A DNA stretch of 64,000 nt from Micromonospora alfalfae (GTDB lineage Bacteria; Actinomycetota; Actinomycetes; Mycobacteriales; Micromonosporaceae), in the NCBI RefSeq assembly GCF_022230925.1, contig NZ_JAKKFH010000024.1:53704-117703 (forward strand), read 5' to 3'. The position numbers were made by a program, and so were the translations under genes. How positions within the stretch are numbered: position 1 is the first letter of the stretch; each line of letters opens with the position of its first letter. Positions 52,602 to 61,026 of this stretch are shown piece after piece. Under the pieces are notes generated by a model. That model did not search any database and was not told the DNA's origin. It was given only the letters and a program-made list of their open reading frames with translations.

Positions 52602-53951
52602 GTGATCGTCGACGACCCGACCGCCCACCGCAGTCGCTGGCACTGGCGCACGCTCGACAACGCCGCCGACGGACTCGCCCTCGACCTGGGCCTCTACGCC
52701 GTGTCGGCCACCTTCGCCGCGATCACCGCCGTCACGTCCACCCTGCTGCCGCACCGCGCCTGGGGCGCGGTCGCCGCCGTCGGCTACCTGCTCGCAACGC
52801 TGACGGTGATCGCCCAACTTCTGCTGCGTCGACGCTCTCCAACCTCCCGGCTGACCGGCCTGCCGGCCCGCTGGACGGTCACCGGTCTCGCCTGGGCCAC
52901 CACCACACTGCTGCCCCTGGCCTGGCAGAGCATCGACCGGGCCGGCGGGCGCACCGACCGGGCCCAGGAGGAGGTGCTGGTCGTGGAGCAGGCCGGCACC
53001 CGCCTCCTGGAACACGGCACGCCCTACCTCGGACCCGACGCCATCGCCGCCCTCCCACCCGGCGAGCAACTGATGGGCTACACCCCGTACCAGCCCGGCA
53101 TGGCGATGTTCGGCCTGCCCAGAGCACTGCTCGACACCTGGTGGACCGACTCCCGGGTCTGGTTCGCGGTGGGCACCGCGCTGGCGCTCGCAGTGGCAGT
53201 GGCCGCCCTGCCCAGAACACCGGCCACCACCGGCCAGGCCACCATTGCCGCGACCCGCCGCCGGGACGCCGCAGTGCTGCGCGGCGTGCAGGCCGCCACC
53301 GTACTGCCGATCTGCGCCCTCACCCTCGCCACCGGCGGCGACGACCTACCCGTACTCGCGCTCTGCCTGCTGGCCCTTGCGTTCGCCGCCGCCGAGCGAC
53401 CCGGCCGGGCCGGCCTCGTGGTCGGACTCGCCGGCGCGCTGAAGCTGTTCGCCTGGCCGGTCGCCCTCGTCCTGATCGTCTGGGGCCTGACCCGACGCTC
53501 CGGAACCCGAGTCGCCGTCGGCGCGATCGGACTGCCCATGGCCGCACTAGTGCCGGCGCTGCTGGTCGACCGCGACGCCCTCACCGAGAACGTGCTGCGC
53601 TTCCCCCTCGGCCACGGGCTGGTCACCAGCCCCGCGCAGTCCCCGTTCCCCGGCTACCTGATCGCCAACGCGCTACCCGCCGGCCGGCTGATCGCCGCCG
53701 GGCTGCTGGTCGCCGCTGGAGTGGCCATCGCCGTCCGGCTCGCCCGCCGCCCGCCCCGCACCGCCGTCGCCACCGCGCTGATCTGCGGGTACGGGCTGCT
53801 CGCCGCCATCGCCCTGATGCCCTCGACCCGCTTCGGCTACCTCCTGTACCCGCTGGCCCTGCTGACCTGGGCTCCCGCCCTGCACCGCCCGGGCGACACA
53901 CCGACCGCCGCGATTGCCGATAAGCGGTCCGGTCGGACCACTTCGGCGTAA
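52602..53951 (+). CDS. GT87-like polytopic membrane protein
   Basis: 449 residues from GTG 52602. Ten or so hydrophobic segments (LYAVSATFAAITAVTSTLL, AVGYLLATLTVIAQLLL, VWFAVGTALALAVAVAAL, LVVGLAGALKLFAWPVALVLIVWGL) and the loop GTPYLGPDAIAALPPGEQLMGYTPYQPG resemble the GT-C fold of DUF2029 proteins. The catalytic early Asp of the 41754 protein is not obvious here, so enzyme activity is less certain. It follows the c-di-GMP protein by 50 bases. Confidence 0.7.
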   Translation: MIVDDPTAHRSRWHWRTLDNAADGLALDLGLYAVSATFAAITAVTSTLLPHRAWGAVAAVGYLLATLTVIAQLLLRRRSPTSRLTGLPARWTVTGLAWATTTLLPLAWQSIDRAGGRTDRAQEEVLVVEQAGTRLLEHGTPYLGPDAIAALPPGEQLMGYTPYQPGMAMFGLPRALLDTWWTDSRVWFAVGTALALAVAVAALPRTPATTGQATIAATRRRDAAVLRGVQAATVLPICALTLATGGDDLPVLALCLLALAFAAAERPGRAGLVVGLAGALKLFAWPVALVLIVWGLTRRSGTRVAVGAIGLPMAALVPALLVDRDALTENVLRFPLGHGLVTSPAQSPFPGYLIANALPAGRLIAAGLLVAAGVAIAVRLARRPPRTAVATALICGYGLLAAIALMPSTRFGYLLYPLALLTWAPALHRPGDTPTAAIADKRSGRTTSA

Positions 53952-53992
53952 CTTCCGAGCGGAACAGCGCGTCAGGGCGTAAACCTGAACAC

Positions 53993-54625
53993 ATGACCAC
54001 GTACCGCGACCGGGCCGACGCCGGCCGGGTGCTCTCCGAACGGCTCACCGCGCTCATCGGCGAACCGGACGTCGTCGTCCTGGGCCTCGTCCGTGGCGGC
54101 GTGCCGGTCGCCCGGATCGTCGCCGAACGCCTCGGCGCACCACTGGACGTACTGGTCGTCCGCAAGCTCGGCATGCCGTGGGCCCGGGAGGTCGCCTTCG
54201 GCGCCCTCGGGCCGGGCGGTGTCCAGGTGCTCAACGACGCGGTGGCCAGCAGACTCAGCAGCGACGACATCGCCGAGGTCCGCCATCGGGAGCAGGCCGA
54301 ACTGGAGCGCCGGGAACGGCTCTACCGGGGCGACCGCCCACAACTGGACCTCACCGGGCGGACAGCCGTGATCGTCGACGACGGCCTCGCCACCGGCGCA
54401 ACCGCCCGCGTCGCCGTCGAGGTCGTCCGCCAACTCGGCGCACACCGCGTCGTGGTGGCGGTCCCGGTCGGGGCGCAGGAGGCGTACGAACTGCTCGCCG
54501 CCGAGGCCGACCAGGTCATCTGCGCGCAACGCCCGGCGGACTTCGGCGCGGTCAGCGTCTACTACGACGATTTCCACGAAGTGTCCGACGAAGAAGTCAC
54601 CGAGGCGCTCACAGCAACTGCATAG
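53993..54625 (+). CDS. Phosphoribosyltransferase-domain protein
   Basis: 210 residues. The PRPP-binding loop is TAVIVDDGLATGATARVAVE (hydrophobic-VVDDGLATGAT) and the N-terminal part is LGLVRGGVPVARIVAERLGAPLDVLVVRKLG, the erythromycin-esterase-associated/type-I phosphoribosyltransferase pattern. It may use or only sense PRPP; the base is not predictable. ATG 53993. Confidence 0.87.
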   Translation: MTTYRDRADAGRVLSERLTALIGEPDVVVLGLVRGGVPVARIVAERLGAPLDVLVVRKLGMPWAREVAFGALGPGGVQVLNDAVASRLSSDDIAEVRHREQAELERRERLYRGDRPQLDLTGRTAVIVDDGLATGATARVAVEVVRQLGAHRVVVAVPVGAQEAYELLAAEADQVICAQRPADFGAVSVYYDDFHEVSDEEVTEALTATA

Positions 54626-54647
54626 GTCCACCAGGTACCGTCGGGCG

Positions 54648-55028
54648 ATGAGTAGCCTCACCTGTCCCAAGTGTCACGGAGAAATGCGCCAGTACGAGCG
54701 CAGCGGCGTCGTCATCGACCAGTGCGGGGAGTGCCGAGGCATCTTCCTGGACCGCGGCGAGCTGGAGAAGCTGTTCGAGGCGGAGGCCAACTGGAGCCGC
54801 CAACAGACCGGCGGCGCGCCAGGGCAGCCCGCGCAGCAGCCGGCCGGCTACCCGCCCCCGCCGCCCCCGCCGCACCAGCCCGGTTACGGCGCCGTCCCGC
54901 CGCCGCCCCCGCCCGCCCACGGCTACCCGCCGCAGCCGGCCTACGGCCACCAGCAGCAGCACCACGGCTACCACGGTCACTACCGGCAGAAGAAGCGCAA
55001 GGGCTTCCTCGACGAGATGTTCGGCTGA
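54648..55028 (+). CDS. TFIIB-type zinc-ribbon protein with Pro/His-rich tail
   Basis: 126 residues. The N-terminus TCPKCHGEMRQYERSGVVIDQCGECRGIFLDRGELEKL is the zf-TFIIB domain with four cysteines (CPKC and CGEC) binding one zinc. The rest is Pro/Gly/His-rich (YPPPPPPPHQPGYG and a HQQQHHGYHGHY run) and ends in KRKGFLDEMFG. No catalytic role is known for this family. It sits 22 bases after the phosphoribosyltransferase gene. Confidence 0.88.
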   Translation: MSSLTCPKCHGEMRQYERSGVVIDQCGECRGIFLDRGELEKLFEAEANWSRQQTGGAPGQPAQQPAGYPPPPPPPHQPGYGAVPPPPPPAHGYPPQPAYGHQQQHHGYHGHYRQKKRKGFLDEMFG

Positions 55029-55132
55029 TCCCAGGCCGACCTCCCGCCCGGGTCGATCACGCGTCGGCCCGGGCACACCATCCGGGCCATTGATCGTTGG
55101 CGGGCGCGATGCTTCATGCGAGGCTGAATCGC

Positions 55133-55810
55133 ATGACCGCGATCCGACCGGACGAGGCGCTGGCCCAGGCGTACGACGGCATCACCGCGGTGGTCGGTCG
55201 CCTGGACGATGCCGGCCTGCAACGAGCCACCCGCTGCCGGGGCTGGCTCATCGCCGACCTGCTCCTGCACGTGCTCGGCGACGCCCAGCGGGCACTCGTC
55301 GCACTGGCCAGCCCCGTCGACGGTCCCGCCGATGTCGACGACGTGAGCTACTGGCGTGACTTTCCCGGCAGCGACGACAAGGCCGCCCGGCACGCCTGGT
55401 GGGTCCGCCGATCGGCTGCCGCCTTCGACCGCCCGACCGGGATCGTCGCGCTCTGGCGGGACACCGCCCCGGCGGCGGTCCGCGCCGCCGCGTCAGCCAA
55501 CCCCGAGGGGTACGTGACCACCCAGGGACACGTGCTACGCGTGCCGGACTTCCTCGCCACCCTGACCACCGAGGCCGCGGTCCACCACCTGGACCTGACG
55601 CTGGAACTGCCCGACGCGCCGCCGCCCGGCCCACTGGCGGTACGCGTCGCGGTGGCGACAATGGACGGCCTGCTCAGCGACGACACCGTTCGACCCAGCG
55701 CCTGGGACGACAACGACTTCCTGCTGAAGGCCACCGGGCGCGTACCGCTGACCGACCGGGACCGGCTGGAACTGGGTGAGTCGGCGGGCTGGTTCCCACT
55801 GCTCGGCTGA
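55133..55810 (+). CDS. Maleylpyruvate-isomerase-N-terminal (DinB-like) protein
   Basis: 225 residues from ATG 55133, which has GAGG upstream. RCRGWLIADLLLHVLGDAQRAL and TEAAVHHLDLTLELPD carry the histidines expected of the DinB/MDMPI metal site. These are mycothiol-dependent enzymes or thiol-transfer proteins in actinobacteria; the substrate here is not known. Convergent with the endonuclease gene, 45 bases apart. Confidence 0.83.
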   Translation: MTAIRPDEALAQAYDGITAVVGRLDDAGLQRATRCRGWLIADLLLHVLGDAQRALVALASPVDGPADVDDVSYWRDFPGSDDKAARHAWWVRRSAAAFDRPTGIVALWRDTAPAAVRAAASANPEGYVTTQGHVLRVPDFLATLTTEAAVHHLDLTLELPDAPPPGPLAVRVAVATMDGLLSDDTVRPSAWDDNDFLLKATGRVPLTDRDRLELGESAGWFPLLG

Positions 55811-55855
55811 CCGGCGACCGTTCCTACTGAGAGAAACAAGATCAAGCCGAAGGCA

Positions 55856-56782
55856 CTATCGACTGCCGAGCATTTTCTCTGCGATCTCGGCTTTCCGCGC
55901 CAACGCGACGGTCGCTTCCGCGTACAGCATCGCCACTATTTTCTCGGCAGGCGCGCAGGTTGTGCCGATCGTGTAGATCGTCTTGCGCGGGCGAACAGAA
56001 AGACCATTTATATCGTTGCTCTTCAGGAAGGCCGCAAACGAATCGAGTAGGCGCTTGCTGCCCACCAACCTAAACTGAGAGAACGTCGATTGACTAGGAT
56101 TTGGTCGGCGGTATTGACCGATTGAGCCATCGCCGTCGACGACACCGCGCCAGAAGTCGCGTGATTCGGTCAGCCGCTCGTCGAGCGGTCCGTCATACCT
56201 CCCCAGCGCCATCATGCGCTCTGCAAGGCGGGTCGAGCGCACCGAGAACTGGCATGAGCCGTGTGTGGGACTTGGTGCCGAGATGCTACTGGTCGAACCC
56301 AGGAAGGTTCGCAGCGATACAAGGTGTTCGCGGTCCCGCCGGGCAAGCCCAACGGAGACCTGCGGGAGATGGCCCGTCCGGTAGGTCACACACCCGTCGG
56401 CGAAGAGAAACCCCAGCCAGTAGCAGGCTTCTGGTGTCAACAGGTCGAACGCGTCGTGCCGAAGCGTGTGAACGGTCCTCCGGAGGGCAACGCCACGGCG
56501 GACCAACAAGCCGCGCATCCCTGGCTCCGTGAACCCAAAGTTCTTCGCCACCTCGGCTATGGACCGACCTTCGGCGTATTGTCTGACCGCCTCTGCGCGT
56601 TCCGGTTCGGCCAACTTCGCCCTCGACCGAGCGGGTACGCCTCGCCTTTTCAGTAGGCCACGGACAGCCTGCCTGCTGATGCCATACGAGTTTGCAATTC
56701 GAGTTAGGCTTTCGCCCGTCTGCGCACGTTCAACGGCCGCCTCGATTTGCGCCGCCGAAAGGCGAAAACCCGTATCGCTCAT
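55856..56782 (-). CDS. Free-standing LAGLIDADG homing endonuclease-like protein
   Basis: 308 residues. Two helix-turn-helix regions come first (about 10-50, SLTRIANSYGISRQAVRGLL; about 60-100, SIAEVAKNFGFTEPGMRGLL). Two LAGLIDADG motifs follow, CYWLGFLFADGC (119-131, Asp129) and FWRGVVDGDGSIG (210-222, Asp218), so one chain would form the pseudo-dimeric enzyme. It is not inside an intron or intein. The ATG overlaps the dnaB stop by 4 bases (ATGA) on the same strand, so it is expressed with dnaB. Base composition is visibly lower in G+C than the neighbours. The likely target is dnaB DNA, inferred from position. Confidence 0.85.
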   Translation of the reverse strand: MSDTGFRLSAAQIEAAVERAQTGESLTRIANSYGISRQAVRGLLKRRGVPARSRAKLAEPERAEAVRQYAEGRSIAEVAKNFGFTEPGMRGLLVRRGVALRRTVHTLRHDAFDLLTPEACYWLGFLFADGCVTYRTGHLPQVSVGLARRDREHLVSLRTFLGSTSSISAPSPTHGSCQFSVRSTRLAERMMALGRYDGPLDERLTESRDFWRGVVDGDGSIGQYRRPNPSQSTFSQFRLVGSKRLLDSFAAFLKSNDINGLSVRPRKTIYTIGTTCAPAEKIVAMLYAEATVALARKAEIAEKMLGSR

Positions 56783-58182
56783 CCGATGGCCATGTCCACG
56801 AATCTCGATAGATGCAATTGGGCCGCAACGGTCACGGTATCGGTGGGGCCATTTCGATGCTTAGCAATTATAAAATCCGCCTCCCCGGCCCGCGGCGACT
56901 CCTTGTCGTAGTAGTCGTCGCGATGCAGAAGGATGACAACATCGGCATCTTGCTCAATTGATCCTGATTCACGCAGATCGGACAGCTGAGGTCGCTTGTC
57001 GGTGCGCTGCTCGGGGCCACGGTTCAGCTGGCTGACCGCGATCACCGGGCACTCGACCTCCTTGGCCAACAGCTTGAGGCCACGGGACAGGTCCGCGACC
57101 TCCTGCTGACGACTCTCGGTGCGCTTCGGTGAGGTCATCAGCTGGAGATAGTCGACCACGATCATCTTGAGGTCGTGCCGCTGCTTGAGCCGCCGAGCCT
57201 TGGCCCGGATCTCCATCAGGTTCATGCTCGGCGTGTCGTCGACGAAGAGCGGCGCCTCGCTGATCTCACCCATGCACCGGGCCAGCTTGGTCCAGTCGTC
57301 GTCGGAGAGCTGACCGCTGCGCAGCACGTGCAGTGGCACCCGCGCCTCGGCGGAGAGCAGCCGCATGACGATCTCGACCTTGCTCATTTCCAGCGAGAAG
57401 ATGGCTGCCGCCTGATTGGCACGAATAGCGGCATTTCGGGCAAAGTCCATACTAGCGGTCGATTTGCCCAAACCCGGCCTGCCGGCCACGATGATCAACT
57501 GCCCGGCGTGCAGGCCGTTGAGCAGTCGGTCCAGGTCGCTGAAGCCGGTCGGCACGCCGGTCATCATGCCGCCGGTGGCCCCCACCGCCTCGATCTCGTC
57601 CAGGGTCGGCTGCAACATGTCGGCCAGGATCGCGAAGTCCTCGCTGACCCGCCGCTCGGTGACGTCGTACACGGCCTGCTGGGCGAGGTCGACGACGTCG
57701 TCCACGTCGCGGCTGCCGCCGCTGGCGGTGCCGTAGCCCAGCTGCACGATCTTCGTGCCGGCCTCGACCAGTCGGCGCAGCACGGCCCGCTCGCTGACGA
57801 TGCGGGCGTAGTACGCCGCGTTGGCGGCGGTGGGCACGCTGGCGATGAGCGTGTGCAGGTACGGCGCGCCACCGATGCGTACCAGGTCCCCGGAGTCGGC
57901 GAGCGCCGCCGCGACAGTGATCGAGTCGGCCGGCTCACCCCGGCCGTAGATGTCGAGGATGATGTCGAAGATGGTGGCGTGCACCGGCCGGTAGAAGTCG
58001 TTGGTCTTGAGGATCTCGACGACGTCGGCGATGGCGTCCTTGGAGAGCAGCATGCCGCCGAGGACGCACTGCTCGGCCGCGACGTCCTGGGGCGGGGTCT
58101 TGTCGAACTGGCCGTCGCGCTGCGCGGGTGGCTGGCCTCCGCCGGAGCGTGGCTCTGCCCGCATGTCGTCGGTGACCGACAC
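56779..58182 (-). CDS. dnaB: Replicative DNA helicase DnaB
   Basis: 467 residues, intein-free. The N-terminal domain (PPQDVAAEQCVLGGMLLSKDAI) binds primase. The RecA-like domain has Walker A AGRPGLGKSTASMDFARNAA, Walker B MIVVDYLQLM, SQLNRGPEQR and LRESGSIEQDADVVILLHRDD, then DFIIAKHRNGPTDTVTVAAQ near the C-terminus. Three stretches (57401-57478, 56921-57000, 56801-56880) use A/T-ending codons and fall to about half G+C. Known DnaB inteins, from memory, sit in the P-loop and at ESG/SIEQ. The end is 4 bases shared with the endonuclease gene. Confidence 0.96.
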   Translation of the reverse strand: MSVTDDMRAEPRSGGGQPPAQRDGQFDKTPPQDVAAEQCVLGGMLLSKDAIADVVEILKTNDFYRPVHATIFDIILDIYGRGEPADSITVAAALADSGDLVRIGGAPYLHTLIASVPTAANAAYYARIVSERAVLRRLVEAGTKIVQLGYGTASGGSRDVDDVVDLAQQAVYDVTERRVSEDFAILADMLQPTLDEIEAVGATGGMMTGVPTGFSDLDRLLNGLHAGQLIIVAGRPGLGKSTASMDFARNAAIRANQAAAIFSLEMSKVEIVMRLLSAEARVPLHVLRSGQLSDDDWTKLARCMGEISEAPLFVDDTPSMNLMEIRAKARRLKQRHDLKMIVVDYLQLMTSPKRTESRQQEVADLSRGLKLLAKEVECPVIAVSQLNRGPEQRTDKRPQLSDLRESGSIEQDADVVILLHRDDYYDKESPRAGEADFIIAKHRNGPTDTVTVAAQLHLSRFVDMAIG

Positions 58183-58352
58183 GGGTCCCCCTCCACTGCA
58201 CCGGTTCCAACCCCAGCTCTATCGCTGGGGTACGACACTTCTCCTCCGACCGGGCCGGTCGATCGGGGGCCATCGCCGGCGGTCGAGGGCCAACCATACG
58301 GACCCCGAGGTCAGAGACTCAACAACGCCGGTGGACGAGCCTCGGGACAACC

Positions 58353-58404
58353 TGTGGATCCCGGTGGACAGCATGTGCGCAGCGTGTGCACAGCCTGTGG
58401 ATAA
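58353..58404. promoter_or_regulatory. DnaA-box cluster upstream of dnaB
   Basis: TGTGGATAA (58396-58404) is the reverse of a perfect DnaA box. TGTGGATCC (58353) and a third TGTGGAGGA at 58461 are weaker relatives. The region lies upstream of dnaB on the minus strand and of the gene at 58578, and may link their expression to DnaA. The rest of 58183-58577 has no gene. Confidence 0.55.
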
Positions 58405-58577
58405 CCATTGGGGAATTCTCGGCCATAAGTCGTTGACCTGCGAAGACATGCTCCCCAGCCTGTGGAGGAGAATATTTCGGTCGGGCCTGTGACACGATCG
58501 TCCCGTACTATCTCCAGCGAACGGCTACACCTGGACAGCGGATTCCGCTTTCGGTTCAGAAGGGTCACACTCCGGCC

Positions 58578-60131
58578 GTGAATTACCGGGACTGGGGACG
58601 CGGCGATGGCAGCCCGCGCGAGCGCCAGCCAACCGCCTCGTGGGGTGACCGCGCGGCGTCTGTTCCGGTTGATCCCTACGACGAGGACGGGCGCTACCGC
58701 ACCTCGAGCCGGCGGCGTGCACTGGACCGCGGCCAGGACGAGCCTGTCGACGCCTACCTGCCCCGGTGGGCGCTGGAGTCAGGGGTCCGGCACGCGGACG
58801 GCGGTGGCCGGCACGCGGCACCGGACGACGACGAGGACGAGCCCGAGCGGCCGGTCTCGGGGGCAGGCCGACGGTCTGCCGAGTCGTCGAGTGGTCGGCG
58901 GCGCGGCAGCGAGCCGCGCCGACGGGAGCAGGCAGCGATCGGCCCGGCGCCAGACTCGGACCACACCCGCGAGTGGACGCTCGACCGGCCGCAGGACCAG
59001 GGGTACGCCGGCCGTCGACGCGCCGACGCCGGGGAGGACGAGCCGGTCTCTGGCTCTGTTTCGGACCGGCGGCCCCGCCGCGCGCCCGTTGGCCGTCCGC
59101 AGGTGATCTGGTCGGGCGGCGAGCCCGAGTCAACTCCTGGCGAGCAGGTGCCGGAGCAGGAGCCGAGCCGTCCCAGCCGGCGTAGCCGCCGTGCGGCGGA
59201 GGAGTCCTGGTCCCGTCCGGCGGCCGACCCGTGGGCCCGCGGATCGGACCAGGCGGTGGAGCCCGAACCGTCGTACCCGCCTGCTGTGGACCCGTGGGAC
59301 GCCTCTGGCGTGCACGCGTGGCCGCCGACGGCCGGCGCGGACGGCGGGGATCTGAGCGGGCAGTGGTCGGCGGTGGAGAGCGTCGGTGGCTGGGAACGGT
59401 CGGACCGCACCGGCCAGTGGGAGCGGTCCGCGATCGAGGACGACCAGTGGGACCGTACGCTGGCGCCGCGCTCCGATCGCTCGGTGGCGGCCGAGGGGTG
59501 GCCGAGTCGGGAAGACGGGTTCTGGTCCGGCACTCGGTTGGCTGATGACGACCCGCGTTGGATGGATCCGACGACGTCGGCGCCGCGGTCTCCGGTGGTG
59601 GGATACACCGCCCCACGGCCGCGCAGCGCTCCTGCGCCGCGTACTGGCGCGCCGCGTGCGGGTACGCCGCGGCGTCGGGCGGAGGGGCCGGCGGTGGGAA
59701 CGGCGTCGGTACGTCGGCGGGTCGAGTCGGCGGCCACGGGTGCCTGGGCGAGGCGTCTGGAGGACGACCTGCTGGATCCGGATCCGGGTGGGTCCGTCCG
59801 GCCTCTGCTGTACACGGCGGCCTGTTACCTGGTGCCGGCGATGCTGATCTTCGTTTGGCTGTTGACGTTGGACAGCCAGGCGCCGGCTGGTTGTGTGACC
59901 GACATCAGCGGTGGCGGGTGTGAGTCCGCCCGGTCGCGCGCGCTGGAGTCACTGGTGGCCGGTTCGCCGCGCTTCGGTTTGGCTCTGGTGAGCAGTTTGG
60001 TGGTGGCGGCGCTACTGCGGCGGGTGGGTACGACGTGGCGCTCGGCGACCATCGCTGTTGCCGCCGCGGTGGTGGGCGGTGGCCTCTCCACTGTGCTGAT
60101 CAGCGCGGTGACGGGCCAGCCCATCGGGTGA
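58578..60131 (+). CDS. Hypothetical protein: long disordered N-terminus plus three membrane helices
   Basis: 517 residues from GTG 58578. About the first 390 residues are low complexity, rich in Arg, Asp, Ser, Pro and Trp, and look unstructured, with short Trp-containing repeats (DLSGQWSAVESVGGWE, RTGQWERSAIEDDQW). The last 115 residues have three hydrophobic segments (LLYTAACYLVPAMLIFVWLLTL, FGLALVSSLVVAALL and TIAVAAAVVGGGLSTVLISAV). No family was recognised; neighbours suggest only that it lies next to replication and ribosomal genes in actinomycetes. Confidence 0.7.
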   Translation: MNYRDWGRGDGSPRERQPTASWGDRAASVPVDPYDEDGRYRTSSRRRALDRGQDEPVDAYLPRWALESGVRHADGGGRHAAPDDDEDEPERPVSGAGRRSAESSSGRRRGSEPRRREQAAIGPAPDSDHTREWTLDRPQDQGYAGRRRADAGEDEPVSGSVSDRRPRRAPVGRPQVIWSGGEPESTPGEQVPEQEPSRPSRRSRRAAEESWSRPAADPWARGSDQAVEPEPSYPPAVDPWDASGVHAWPPTAGADGGDLSGQWSAVESVGGWERSDRTGQWERSAIEDDQWDRTLAPRSDRSVAAEGWPSREDGFWSGTRLADDDPRWMDPTTSAPRSPVVGYTAPRPRSAPAPRTGAPRAGTPRRRAEGPAVGTASVRRRVESAATGAWARRLEDDLLDPDPGGSVRPLLYTAACYLVPAMLIFVWLLTLDSQAPAGCVTDISGGGCESARSRALESLVAGSPRFGLALVSSLVVAALLRRVGTTWRSATIAVAAAVVGGGLSTVLISAVTGQPIG

Positions 60132-60228
60132 CCGCGGTTTTGTCGCGGTCGGGGGGCAGCTTCACCGAGGGTGTGGACGACGCGTACCCGTCGGCGGGCC
60201 CGGGCGGTGCCGGGTCGGACCACGTACG

Positions 60229-60268
60229 CACGAGGGCCCGCACCGAGCGATCGGTGCGGGCCCTCGTG
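60229..60268. terminator. Strong bidirectional hairpin between convergent genes
   Basis: An 18-bp perfect stem (CACGAGGGCCCGCACCGA, 60229-60246, with 60251-60268) closes a GCGA tetraloop. It lies between the gene ending at 60131 and rplI (ending at 60284), so it may stop transcription in both directions. Confidence 0.85.
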
Positions 60269-60283
60269 GTGGTGTTGCGGACG

Positions 60284-60730
60284 TCAGCCCTGAACGACGT
60301 TCAGGTTGAACGACGCTGTCACCTCGGGGTGCAGCTTGATCTTCACCGGGTAGGCGCCGATCGACTTGATGTGACCGGGCACCTCCAGCCGGCGACGATC
60401 GAGGACCGGGCCGCTGGCGGCCTTGACGGCGTCGACGATCTCGGCCGGAGTGACCGAGCCGAAGAGCCGTCCGCCGTCGCCGGCGCGGACCTTCAGGTTG
60501 ACCTTGAGACCCTCGAGCTGAGCCTTGACCTCGTTGGCGTGGTCGAGGTCGCGGATCTCGCGGGCCCCACGGGCCCGCTTGATGACCGTGACCTGCTTTT
60601 CCGCGCCCTTGGTCCAGACGATCGCGAAGCCCTGCGGCAGCAGGTAGTTACGGCCGTAGCCGTTCTTGACCTCGACGATGTCGCCCGGGGCACCGAGGCC
60701 GGACACTTCCTGAGTCAGGATGATCTTCAT
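60284..60730 (-). CDS. rplI: Ribosomal protein bL9
   Basis: 148 residues. The N-terminal 50 residues MKIILTQEVSGLGAPGDIVEVKNGYGRNYLLPQGFAI are the conserved rRNA-binding domain, followed by the long helix and the C-terminal domain, of full length. Last gene of the rpsF-ssb-rpsR-rplI run on the minus strand, separated from rpsR by 14 bases. Confidence 0.97.
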   Translation of the reverse strand: MKIILTQEVSGLGAPGDIVEVKNGYGRNYLLPQGFAIVWTKGAEKQVTVIKRARGAREIRDLDHANEVKAQLEGLKVNLKVRAGDGGRLFGSVTPAEIVDAVKAASGPVLDRRRLEVPGHIKSIGAYPVKIKLHPEVTASFNLNVVQG

Positions 60731-60744
60731 ATCGGTGCCTCCTC

Positions 60745-61026
60745 TCAGCGGGTGGTGGCCGTGTACGGCAGGAGCGCCATCTCACGGGCGTTCTTGACCG
60801 CACGGGCGATCTGCCGCTGCTGCTGCGAGGTCACGCCGGTCACCCGACGAGCGCGGATCTTGCCGCGATCGGAGATGAACTTGCGCAGCAGCGCGGTGTC
60901 CTTGTAATCGATGTAGGCGATCCCGTCCTTGTCGAGCGGGTTCACCTTCTTCTTCGGCTTGCGCAGTGCCGCAGCCTTGGCCGTTGCACGTGCTCCTGGT
61001 TTGCGATCGCGAGCGCTAGGCGCCAT
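60745..61026 (-). CDS. rpsR: Ribosomal protein bS18, cysteine-less form
   Basis: 93 residues with the S18 core (YIDYKDTALLRKFISDRGKIRARRVTG, then NAREMALLPYTATTR). The region that has CxxC zinc-binding cysteines in typical S18 reads KKKVNPLDKDGIAY here, and there is no cysteine in the whole protein, so it is a C-minus, zinc-independent version. Its ATG overlaps the ssb TAA by one base. A 15-residue basic tail precedes the core. Confidence 0.95.
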   Translation of the reverse strand: MAPSARDRKPGARATAKAAALRKPKKKVNPLDKDGIAYIDYKDTALLRKFISDRGKIRARRVTGVTSQQQRQIARAVKNAREMALLPYTATTR

